64,000 nucleotides of DNA from Cannabis sativa (lineage: Eukaryota; Streptophyta; Magnoliopsida; Rosales; Cannabaceae): positions 44,650,406-44,714,405 of the forward strand of contig NC_083603.1 in NCBI RefSeq assembly GCF_029168945.1, read 5' to 3'. Positions 39,193-50,778 of the stretch are shown in pieces (positions within the stretch are counted from its first letter, which is position 1; each line of letters starts with the position of its first letter). The position numbers and the translations under genes were made by a program. The notes under the pieces were generated by a model. That model was not told the origin of the DNA and searched no databases. It saw nothing but the letters and a program-made list of their open reading frames with translations.

Positions 39193-42100
39193 TTATCTTT
39201 TCTTCTTGCCTCTCTTTTTCGCACTAGTCTCGGGTGCTTCTGCTTCTTCAGCCTTCTGCTCTGCCTCCAAGATGGCGAGCTGAACAGTTGTCAAAATAAA
39301 AACCATTTAAATTTGAATGAATTGGGTGTTCAAGAACCTTGGCATAGCTTAGAGAATTATTACCTCATCTAGAATAGGTTTAAGCTCCCTGTATCGACCT
39401 TCAGCAAGATCAAAGCCATCTTTTCGAAGCTCCTGAGAACCATTGTATTAATATCAAAGATTAGAAGGAAAAAAATATGGCATGATATATTTTTTTAAGG
39501 CCAAAGCAAACCTTTCCAGTGTGTTGAGTATGTTCGTGTGCGGCCATTTGCCAGTACATGTTTGTACGTTTGTAAAAATCTCTCAAGGTTTCGCCGGGCT
39601 TGACATAAACATAAAGCAGATCAGTTGAGATAGTGACGGTGCCAACAATAAAAATCAGTGTTGAATCTAAATTATTCTTAGAAGAGAATAGAACAAAGTA
39701 CCAATGGTGTTCTTTGCGAATCAGAAAGGCCAAGACTGGCTCTTATTTGATCTATCCTGGCCCGTTTCTCCTTCCTTCGAAGTTTCTTTCCTCCGCCCTT
39801 GATTAAAGCAACTGCATCCCCCATTTGAACAGATTCATCTTTGCTAATCTACACACAAGAAATTACAACAAATAAGAAGAAAAGTTTGGGTATTTTCCTC
39901 GAATGTGATAATCGAAGCTTAATACCTCAAAGTACAGGAATGGAAACAGCATAAAACAGATAACAAAGATATTAAATTACTTAAGTTTTCTCTAGTTTAA
40001 TAAACAATGCATCAACTTAGCAGAAGCACAGGAGTATAAAGAGGCACCTCCATATCATCATCATCGTCATCATCATCATCACTCTCATCGCTATTGCTAC
40101 CACTGTCACCTTCGTCGTCACTATCATCTTCATCATCGTCCTCATTTTCATCCTCGGAGGCTTCCACCCATTCAGTTTTCGAAGCCTGTGCATCACGCGA
40201 CAATCGAGACAATCAATTTTGGATATTATTGGAATACATCTTAAGTAATTGGTTCAAATAGGATTGACAGATTAACAATGGTTATTAGGCTTCAGTCAAA
40301 GCTATTTTGTTTCCATTAATATTTACAGAAGGAAGTCTTAACATTCCAACAAGTCACTTTACCAACAGTAGAACATGACAATGAAGATTGTTATGACATT
40401 TGTTTACAGAAAGGACTGTTACAAACCGGTATGATGCACTTCCATTCGTCAAGTTTGCTGAGATTTAGAGAATACAAATCATCAAGTGTAATTTCCTGAT
40501 CTTTAACCTCCATCATGCCTCCATATAAATATAGAGTATCTCGACCAACGACCATGCAAGAATTAATGCGTCCACAGGGCTTCACTACCTAAATAGTTCA
40601 AACCAAATTTACAATTCAATTCAAGGATATTTCTAAAAGGACCAAGGTAGGAGATGTCATACAGGACAACAAACCTCTGGTAAGTCAGATTTGGATGATA
40701 TTCCATTTTCATCGACGGCCATGCTTGTGTTCATATGCTGGGACATCTGTTCAATGTTGATTTCCATGTTACATGCCTCATCATACTCAGATTTCTCATC
40801 TTTGTCATTTGTTTCAAGTTCTTCATCGTCATTAAATTTTTGTTCAGAAATCTTCTTTAGCTGTGCAACAGAAACCAAATAAACTGATCAATTTTATTCT
40901 ATCTATTCAAACTGAAATTATCAGATATCCATGTATAAATGCACATTGTCAAACCTTTTTTGTTGTTGACTTTTCCTTCCGTAACTCCAATGGATACCTG
41001 AAACGAAAAGAAAATTATCATTCTCAGAGTTGACAGGAATGCCTGTATTTGTAAATGAACAAATTCGTATTTGTAAACTCAAAATGAGTTTTTTTTTAAT
41101 GAAAAATAACTCAAATCATTTTAAAGTCATGGAAAATAATTAAAACAGTTTCAACCATTACCAACGTCGGTTGTCTAATTGGAAGCCATAGAGTTCATTC
41201 AAGAACAAGCTCATCATCACATCACCTGAAAGGAAGACAGCACAATAAACAAGAGAAATTCAGGCAAAAGCTTAGTTTTAGACTATTGTGAAAACGATAA
41301 GATAAAAAGGTAAAAATAAAAGATAAAGTTAACCTTCAACTTCCATGTCCACCACCCCTCCAAATAGCACAGCTCGTCTCTTATGAACACACATGGAAAA
41401 CCCTGCACGAGGTCCAGGAGGCATCCCGATTTTCTTTACCTATTCCATTATAATAGAGACAACCAGACATATGAACCATTTATTTTAGTGAAAATACAAT
41501 AAAACAACAAAATTATGAGACCAAAAAAATGCATGGCTAAATAATAAGGTTTGATTTTTTTCTCTCTTAGCAACGAACCTTGTTCCATTCCCAAGTCCTA
41601 GGGTCAAGGGACCACATATCTGAATGGACATTTCCTTTCTCAGAGCTACTCTTATCAGATGAAAGTTCTTTGGAATAACCACCATATAGAAAAATCTGCA
41701 TGTCGAAAGAGGCAAATATAGTAACCATTTGTTGTGGATGTTATAGCAACCAACGAGGTACATGTTAAACATAAACGGGTATGTATGTGCACGACAAAAG
41801 ACTTGGAGCAAAGTGTAGTGTAGCTGCCTAATATAATGAAAGAGCATCTGTATGTGCTCACCTCGTCCTGGAAAACAGAAAACTGAAAAGCACTTCGGGC
41901 ACTTGGCCACATGGCTCCAGGTTTTGGCTTTATTTCTTGCCACTAAAATTCCAACAAAACAAAACTTTTCATTAACATACAAACCATAATACAATAGCAA
42001 ATGACAATGCTTGCTTCGTGTAAAAGAATCGAGTTATATGTACCTTGAATTGATCCAGATCAAAAACATATAAATCATTAAAATACCTGCAAAAGTAAAG

Positions 42101-44154
42101 TACAGAATCTCATCTACCACTCATACAGCAGAGCAATACAGTTACTATAAATAGAAGTAGAAAGTCCAAACCCAAGTAGGATAAAACCTTTACAGCAAAA
42201 ATTATAAGCTAAGAGATTGCATAAAACCTCAAAACGAGGAATGACAAACATTCAAAAGTGAATATTTCTAAGCAAAAAAATGATTCTCCTGTTGAAATAT
42301 GTGTTGAATGAATACGAACTTCTGATTCGCTGAATTTTGTGAATTCCTTTGCTCAATGATAATTCAATGTCATGAATAACCAACTTTTAACTGACCATGC
42401 AAAATAAAAATAAAACTAAAACATGCATCTTCAATCATTCTTCTTCATTTTTTTTTCCTTTTTTCTTTCTCAATCTAAGTCTACTAGACTAGTCATTGTT
42501 TGCAAAAAACTGCATTTAACTTCTTCTTTAGTTCCCAGTTTCAGCAGGGGCATTGTTTTATTCACATGGAGGAGGAAGACAATCAAATTTACAATTAAGG
42601 TTGCCTAATTGAATTCACGACAGTACCAACTTAAAAAAATAAAAAATTATAATGGCATACATACACTAAAAAACACTAGGCCATCTAAGATAAGAACAAA
42701 GTACTAGATAAAATCTGTAAACAACCTCACTTCTCTAAGAGTGTCATAGAAGCCGCCAAAAACGATGATCTTGTGCTTGTATAGCACCTGTAACAAAATA
42801 ACAAAGGCCATAAATAAATAATAATTACTTACTGGCAAAAGACATCCAGATATTTTAAATGTCAGGTAAAAAGAATTAATATTTACCATTCGATGACCTG
42901 ACCGCGGACTTGGACACCCTTTTAAATTAAGTTGCTCCCATTGATTTGTCTTTAGGTCAAGCATCCAAAAGTCCTAAAGATCCAAAATACAAAGTCACTC
43001 GTTACCCCAAAACATTTTGATAGCTAGGTTCAAACATCCAAACCAGTTTACAATGAACTAAATGTATGAAAGGATTCACCTTGTAGTGATGAAACCTCTC
43101 CTGATTTGGTGATGTGAACTCTCCACCTAATGCCACACAATGCAAAAATAATGATTCACACATATCCTAATGCTTATATCATTTCAAAATCGAATATTAT
43201 GTTTTTATCATGTATACCAAAGATATAGAGATAATTCTTCCAAGCAATTGCTTGGTGAGCACTGCGGGGAGGTGGACTATTAGGACTCGAAATTAACTTC
43301 CATTCCTGCTTTTCAATGTCATACCGGTACAAATCACCATAGACAAATGTCTGCATATTCCAAATTGAGGTGATCATAGGAATGTACAATGAGAAAAACT
43401 AAAATTACTAAGGAATAAACCAAGGACACTTGTGAAATTTTTCAAGAACTAACCTTGTTGCCATTGTAAAATTCACCCCCATAGAGGATCAATTCAGTAT
43501 CTTTCAAGGGATTAATGTTCAACTACACAAACAGCACAAGCATCAAGAAATCTTTCAATTAAGGGGAAAATAACAAAAACACAGCCACAGACAAACAAGG
43601 TAAGGACATTACCGTACAGTTTGATCGAGGAGAAGGAGCTGGGACATTTTCCTCAACATGAACTTCCTTCTTCTTAGCTTCCTCCTTTTGTATACTTAAC
43701 TGTGTCAATAACAAAATGGTGTTATATTTCTTCCAAAATCACTCCATTCCATCTCTCTTTCATCAACTGAAAATTTTGTATGTCAATTCAATTACCCAAA
43801 ACAAAAGAACTCACAGCATTGATAAACACATGTCATGTTACAACACGTTCTGAATGATACATTAAATGATAAATATGAAGATTTTCAAGTCAAAGTTTAA
43901 ATTTTTATAAATGCACAACTCTCACTAAATTTTCAGCAAAAGAAAGATCAATCACAAGTGTTTCAACAATACCCATTAATCTAAAAACGAAATATATAGT
44001 ATAGATACGATAATGAATATACCAAAATGGCATCGATGTCGTCCTCGGGAGAGAGCTTCTTGGTCTCTCTGCGAGCTCTCTTTTCCTCTGCTTTGGCGGT
44101 TTTCTTCTCTGTTTTTTCTTTTCCTTTTCCGGGCTTCTTCGTTTTCTTCCCCAT
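39193..44154 (-). CDS. KLHDC4: Kelch domain-containing protein 4 homologue (KLHDC4)
   Basis: Kelch-repeat protein of the conserved KLHDC4 family; its molecular role is not settled. Twenty minus exons join in frame to 648 residues: 44023-44154, 43613-43699, 43454-43522, 43218-43350, 43080-43126, 42887-42973, 42726-42787, 42044-42086, 41862-41942, 41579-41695, 41334-41439, 41162-41225, 40955-40997, 40675-40860, 40427-40588, 40048-40185, 39702-39848, 39512-39598, 39364-39432 and 39193-39279. The N-terminus is strongly basic (MGKKTKKPGKGKEKTEK). The propeller follows, with blades marked by LYGGEFYNG, IFGGEFTSP, VFGGFYDTLREVR, LYGGYSKE, LFGGVVDME and LYGGMMEV. Then come an almost pure Asp/Glu/Ser stretch (exon 40048-40185) and a conserved C-terminal helical region (ETLRDFYKRTNMYWQ). 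The tail is KKRGKKKR. No break seen. Confidence 0.93.
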
Positions 44155-44564
44155 TTTTCACTGAAGCCGAAAAGCTGAAAGCTTGTTTAGTTCAGAGCAG
44201 AGGACACAGCAGTTTTTGAAGCGAGGAAGTAGAAGACGCCATGGAAGCGGCAGTGTTCAACTATCTATAAGAAGAATCATAGTCATAGACTTGTGTTGTG
44301 TTGTGTTCCTCTCGCAACGGTGTCGTTTTGTTGGAATAGTTTAATTCCTACGTAGTAAGGTCAGACTTTAATAAACGCACCGTTTTACTTTTATCAATTA
44401 GAAAACATAATTCTTTTCTTTGGAAATAGCGTTGAAATTACTTATCATATCTATTCTATATAAAGTGTGCCTATATAACTGAAATTATTAGTTTATGAGA
44501 AATTGACTTTTTATTTTTATTTAATAAAATAATAAAATATTATTTATATATAATAAAATAACAA
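44155..44564. other. Kelch gene 5' region next to the MULE
   Basis: Contains the kelch-gene leader and promoter (minus); no clear TATA was picked out. The MULE target duplication begins at 44565, only about 410 bp upstream of the kelch ATG. Confidence 0.45.
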
Positions 44565-44899
44565 TAAAATAAAGGAAAATTTACACTCCAGTACTTTAAT
44601 TGCATTCTTTTTACAAAAATATGGTGCTGTCATTTATATATGTTAATGTACCGTTTTTTATACCGTTTTTAATTTAATTCATTTTTTTTTTTTTTTTAAA
44701 TAACTGGATGGGACGTGTGATGTGTGATGACGTCATCACATCACGTCCTGCACGTCTTCCATGTTGCAGTGTGCAACTGTTCACGCGCCACTTTTTTTGC
44801 ATGTGTAATTCAAATTATGGACGGTTTTAGAGGATTGTAATCATTTTTTTTTTATTTTTATATTCTATTTTACCATTTTTATGGTTTTTTAAGTGTTTG

Positions 44900-44906
44900 T
44901 ATAAAA
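44900..44906 (+). promoter_or_regulatory. TATA box of the MULE Ulp1 gene
   Basis: TATAAAA, 184 bp upstream of the ATG at 45090, followed by a T/C-rich leader. Inferred from position. Confidence 0.45.
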
Positions 44907-45089
44907 GGAAAGTAAGTTTGTTTTTATAAATATTCATCTTGAGCTTTTCTTTTCTCTGTTTTCGTTTTATACAGAGTATAGGGGTTAGGGTTTCTTCTTC
45001 TTGGGGTGGTTTATTTTTGTATTAGCAAGAGAGTTTGAGTGCATCATTTTCGTTTATTGCCTTGTTATTATCATCTGTAAACCTAAAAA

Positions 45090-48000
45090 ATGGTTAAAAC
45101 TCGTTCCTCAATTTCTCCTTCGCATTCTGTAAAGGTAGCTGCTGATAAGAAGAAAATGGAAAATGTCTCCGATGATGGAGATCGTGATGATTCTGATCGT
45201 TCTGGTGGTTCTGGTGGATCATCGGATGGTAGCCGTGGCTCGGCATTGCAAAAGAGAAAAAGAGTTGTTGATAAAGTGAAGAAAGAAGATGTTCGAAATG
45301 TGAAAAAGATGAAGCAAGTTGCTGAAGATTTGCCTGAGGATTATGATAGTGAAGACTTGGAGGTTGAAGTTCGTAATGATTTGAAGGTATTTTTATGATT
45401 TTTAATTTTTTATTTGGTTGTATTGGGTTTACGATTTTTAGGGGTTTAATTTATTTTTAGATTTTATAGTTTATTGTTTTATTTTTTTAAATGTTTTTGA
45501 TGTTTGTTTGTAATATTTTTTTTGGTTTATATTGTAGTCGGTTTTTATTTGTGGGTTTTTGGGTGTTGTTTTTATTTTGTTATTTTTCATGATGTTTGTA
45601 ATATATTTTGTTGATTTTAGGTTTGATTATTTGTTTTTAGGTTACTGTTTATGTGTTTTTTTGGTTTATTTGTTAATTTGTTTCGATTTTGTTTTATTTA
45701 GGTTATGTTTAAGTTTATTTTGTTTTATTTTGTTTATTTTGTTTATTTTTGGGTTTTAGATTTTTGATGGGTATTTTTCTTGTTTACTATGGAAAGTTTT
45801 GGCTTACAAATATATTTTCTGTTTTTGTTTATTATAGGGTTTGATTATTTATTTTTAGGTTATTGTTATTGATTTTTTAGTTTATTTGTTAATTTTTTTT
45901 CGATTTTGTTTATTTAGGTTTATGTTTAAGCTTACTGGTTTATTTTTGTATGTTTATGGTTTATTATAGTTTTTAGGTATTGATGTGTATTTTTTTTTTT
46001 GTTTACAGTGGAAAGTATTGGTTTACAAATTTAAATGATTATTGTATCCTGTGAAGTTGTTTATTTATGCTTATTTTTAGTTTAATGTGTGGATTTCTTT
46101 GTATATCATTTTTTTTACAGGAATGGGATTTATATTTCAAGCCTGGTGAAAAGATTCAGGGAAAAGTGATGTTATTCCCTAATCAGGATAACATTGTTGT
46201 CAAAAATATTAATTCCAAGTTGACTAAAGATCAACGTAAGTTGTTTCGTGATACTTGTTTTGGTTATTTTTTGGATAGCCATCCTGTTGGTTTTCAGTCT
46301 CAATTAGTTCATAATGCCTTACATAGGGAGGTATATCAGAAAAATGAAAAAGAAATGTGGTTTAAGTTTGGTGATGAGAATTTCAGATTCAGTTTAGCTG
46401 AGTTTGTCATTGTTGTTTCGGTTTCGTGTGTTGGTGATGCCGATTTGAGTAAGTATACACACAGAGAAAATGCTTTTGTTGATCGATATTTTTGTGATCG
46501 AAAGGATCGTTATTAGTCTTTGTTGAGCATAGGTTTATGTATAGTGATTTCAAGTCAGATGAGTATGCTGTGAAGATGGCTGTTTTGTACCTTGTTACTA
46601 ATTGTTTGATTAGTAGTGTTTACTCAAAAAAAGTTCCTGTTGAGATTTTGAACATAATTGGGGTTGATGAGTATGGTAGTTTTCCATGGGGTATACCAGT
46701 GTTTGAATTAACTTTGCACAATTTAAAGATTGGTCTGAGGGGTGTTATGAAGGGAAAAGGTGTTGCTAAGCCTCTTGCTAAGGTTAAAGGGAAACATTTG
46801 GAAAAGGGTCCTCGATCTTATAAACTTCCTGGTTTACCTTTTGCATTTTTGGTTTGGTTGTATGAAACCATTCCTTTGTGCTTGAAGGCAAAGTTTTGTT
46901 CCTATGATTCTGGTAAACCATATAGGTTTTGTAGATGGAAGAGTATTGGAAATCCTAATTCAAGTGAAGTTGAGAAGAAAGTTCTATCTTCAAATAAGGT
47001 ATTTTTTATATTTTGTAAATTGTTTATTTGTTGTTTTTATTATATTTTGTAAACTAATTATTTTTTCTTGTTTTGCTAGCTGAAAGGAAAACATATTGTG
47101 CCTACTGAAGATGAAATAAAAGGTTTATTGGTGCTTACTGGAATGGAGTTTATTGGCCGAGAAGAGTCAGATGATGACTTTGATGATGTTCCATTCTCAA
47201 AGTTTAATGTTGATAGAGTTGGATCTTCTGGTGTACAGAAGGAGTTTACTGGTGGTTTTGATGTTGATGGTGTGATGCGTAAGATGAAGGAGTTTATTTC
47301 TAGGCAAAAGAAGACTGATGAGTCTATTGAAGTATTGAATAATGTGTTGGAGGGTAGATTCAAGGAGTTGCAGTTAAGTCTTCAGTCGTATATTGACTCA
47401 AAGATCAGTGAAGGCTTGGTTTTTTTATGGAATTGAAGTTTAATGAGTTGAAGGAAGCTATTGAAAATGCAAAAATTTCTAAAGATGGAAATGATAGTCC
47501 TGATGAGAGCGATGGCAAGGTTTGATTATGTTTATTTTATTAGTTTATTAGATGTTTCTTTGTTTTTTCATATGTTATTTTGATTTTGTTGGTTTTTTTT
47601 TTTTTGTTGCAAGAATGATGATTTAAATGATGTTGAAGTTTTTGATGTGAAAAGTCAAGATGCAATTGAAACTGTTGGACTCGATGAGAATATCCAATAT
47701 ACTCAGGTTATTATTGTTTTGTAAACTAGTATATTGTTTTTTGTTTATTGAATATTTTTTGTTTTTTGAATATTTTTTATTTATGTTATTAATGTTTTTA
47801 TTGTTTAATGGGTTTTTTTTTTATTTTTTTGTAGGTTTTTAATGATGATGCTCCTTCATTTGATATTATGAGTTTTATTTCTAGTAAACCTGATTGGTTT
47901 ACTGAAGAAAAAAAGAATACTGATAAATTGAATGATGAAGAACAGGTTGTTGATGATCATGGCCTATTTAAGGATGTTGTTAAAAAATCTAAGGAGGATG

Positions 48001-50151
48001 AAGATGATGGTGGTGATGACCAGGCAAGTTTATTTATTTTTTAGTTTTTTCATTATTTAGATGATTTGTTACTATGTTGGTTGTTGTCTCTGTCAAATGT
48101 TTTTTATGTTTGTTTTGTATATTTACAGGGTTTGGGGGGTGGTGATGCTGTTAAAGCTATTGGTTCAGATGGGACAAATAAAGACAATGTTGAGGGAAAG
48201 AATACTGAAGAAGCAAAAGATGTTGCAGATGGGAGTAATAAAGATAATGTTGAGGGCAGAGCAGTTGATGTAGATGCAAGTGTAAATGATGTTGAAGGTG
48301 TTTGTAGTAAGGGAAAGTTGTTTGATAGTCAAGGCACTGAGGATAGTATCACTGTGTCTGCTTTGGAGATTATAAATGAAAAGATTGATGCCTATGAGGG
48401 AAGCATTAAAAAGGTTTGTCATTTTTTGTTTACTGTATACTTTTTTGTTTATTTAGTTTATTTTATATTTTGAATCATTTTGTCATGTTTAATTATTTTT
48501 ATTTTTTGTTTTTAGGATAAGTCTTTAAATAAATTAGAGGCAACAAATGCTGATGTTTTATCTACCTATGGGTTGGACAAGGTTTGTTTACTTTTTTTTT
48601 TTTTTAATTCTTGATTATGTTCTGAGTATTGATTTTTGGTTTACTATGTTTACATATTTTTTGTTTTTTTTTTTGCATGATATTTTAAGACTGATGTTGT
48701 TGGTGTTGAGAAGAAGCATGGTTCTCAAGAAAGCTTTTCTGTATCTACCATGGAGGTTGTTAATGATCATTTGGTTTCCTATGAAGACAGTTTGAAAAAG
48801 GTTTATTTTTATTTTGTTTATGTTATTTGGTAGTTTATTTTTTTTTTCTTTTCACTTACTTTTTTTTTTATTTGTTTGTAATTGTTTTGAATGCTAGGGA
48901 AAGTCTATAAAATTGGAGGAAGAAACTCCTACAGTTGGAAATAGAGAGAGGAAACCTAGTTCTGTATACAACAGTCCGTATGCCACAGAATTTGGTTCAG
49001 GTAGTATTGGTAAACCAAAAGGTGGACGTCCTGGATCATGTGCTTTTGGATTTGGCTTTTTCAATGTGATTGATGATGTGCAAGCTAAATCTTTTGATCA
49101 GTGGTTTAAGATTGGGTTTAATGATAAAAACAAAGTGAAGAAGTTTAAAGAATGTCATAGGAAGCTTAAGGTTCCATTGGATTTTGTGGTTTGTCAAATT
49201 GATGATAAGATGTGGTTCTATGATTTGCTTACTGTTGGGAAGAACTTGTCATGCTCGGTTAGTGTGTTATTATATATTTTTTTTTGTTTATTGTATACTT
49301 TTTCTGTATATTTGTTTATAACTTTGGATTGTTTTATGTTTATTGCAGCATATTGATGTTTGTTTCTACTATTTGAGAAAGAAGTTAAAGTATGACCAGT
49401 CTGTGAAAATTTCTGGTAATACTACTGATTGCTTCTTTGCTTCTCAAATTTTTGAATTATATAATGAGTTTGTTGCAAGTGGTGAAAATGTTGATTTGGT
49501 TAAGAAGGATTCTAAAGGCCGCATACATAGCGGGTTTTTATATGTTATGCAATAAACCACCGGGCCGAGCTTGATTTCGTACTAATGCCTGTTAACGTGA
49601 TTGTTCTTGCTCATTGGATATTGTGTATTCTTGACATTAAGATGAGATGCTTAAAAGTGTTGAATTCTATGAGGTTTGGGAGGTACAAGAACAACTCAGA
49701 GAGTTTTGTTCGTGCATTTGCCGTAATAATTCCTATCTTCTTGTCACATGTTAATTTCTATGAGGGGAGAAAAGATATTGACGGGAGTAGTAAGCACCTT
49801 GGCAAGGTAAAAGATATCGATGCGTTTGATATTGTCGTGGTTGATAATTTGCCACAACAAGAGGATAAGTAACTATCTTTGTTTTTTTTTTATATTTATG
49901 ATTCTATGTTATTGTTTATTTTTTGTTATCTGACAATTGCTATGGGTTTATTTTTGTGATGTAGTGATTGTGGTGTTTTTATCATAAAGTATGCTCATTT
50001 CTTCATGCATGGATTGATTGATAAGATTCCTAAGAAGTTGGACATTGCATTCACTCGGAAGAAGTTGTGTGTTGATCTGTTTGTTCATGCAAAGAAGAAG
50101 GAGTTGGGTGGGTACGAGTCTACTTCGGAGCATCCAGGAAGGATGCCATAG
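45090..50151 (+). pseudogene. DUF1985/Ulp1-type SUMO-protease-like gene of the MULE, frameshifted
   Basis: Encodes a transposon-borne relative of ULP1/SENP cysteine proteases, which remove SUMO from proteins. Exons I can follow: 45090-45386 (basic/acidic Ser-rich head), 46121-46998 (DUF1985-like: LTKDQRKLFRDTCFGYFLD, FRFSLAEFVIVV), 47080-47519, 47614-47706, 47835-48023 (GC donor likely), 48129-48413, 48516-48581, 48690-48800, 48898-49257, 49349-49868 and 49965-50151. The middle exons are acidic repeats (Lys/Asp/Glu-rich). The protease core keeps His in VLAHWILCILDIK with its Asp, Gln in NLPQQED, and Cys in DCGVF. Frame breaks: near 46505 (stop at 46514), near 47415 in a T-run, and near 49535 before the catalytic His. 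The active-site residues themselves survive. Confidence 0.8.
45620..46035 (+). repeat. Direct duplication inside the first Ulp1-gene intron
   Basis: About 200 bp at 45620-45820 recurs at about 45838-46035. Both copies run in the same order through 'gtttgattattt', 'gtttatttgttaattt', 'cgattttgttt', 'atgtttaag' and 'tggaaagt'. Copies have diverged mainly by small indels in T-runs. The duplication enlarges the intron. Confidence 0.7.
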
Positions 50152-50778
50152 TTTTATGTAATAGAACAACATGTTGGAAACCTAGTTTACATTTTTTGAA
50201 CTTTATGTGTATTTTTATGTCATGTTGTTTTGTTTTTAGGTTTATGTTTGTGTTTGTTTAAGAAACTGTTTGGAACAATAATATTTTAGGAGACTCTTGC
50301 CTATTTTAATTTTGAAGTAACCTTTTGGTTTACTGGCACAGTATGTTTTGCAGGTTTTATGTTATGTATTTCTGTGAGACAATATGTTAATTTTTTGGAT
50401 TTAGAATTTAGTTTTAGTGTTCGGCATTTTTTATGTGATTTTTGTTTAATTTTGTTTGATCTTATAAACCAATGACATTTACGTATACCTTTCTAAGTGA
50501 TATAAACCAATGTGATGGTTTATTAACCTTTAAAATGGTTGTAAATAAATTACGGTTAATAGCTTGTTCATATATTTGGTAACTGTTCATATATAGAGGA
50601 GGAAAAAAAAAAACTTACTTGAATCTAAGCGAATTGTAATCATTTTATTAAAAGTTTGTATTAATACATTGAAAAGCTTTATCAACTAACAATTATCATT
50701 GTAAATTGTTTTTGTATACTGTCTATTTAGTAACCATGTTTGATGCTTACCAACATTTATTCATTTTACCTCAGGATC

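Noticed and set aside
40012..40212. Open frame over the Asp-rich stretch as an independent small protein
   Set aside because: It is exon 40048-40185 of the kelch gene read past its splice sites.
43976..44161. Basic frame beginning MKNGEENEEARKRK on minus
   Set aside because: It overlaps kelch exon 1 in another frame; the MGKKTKK frame joins all later exons.
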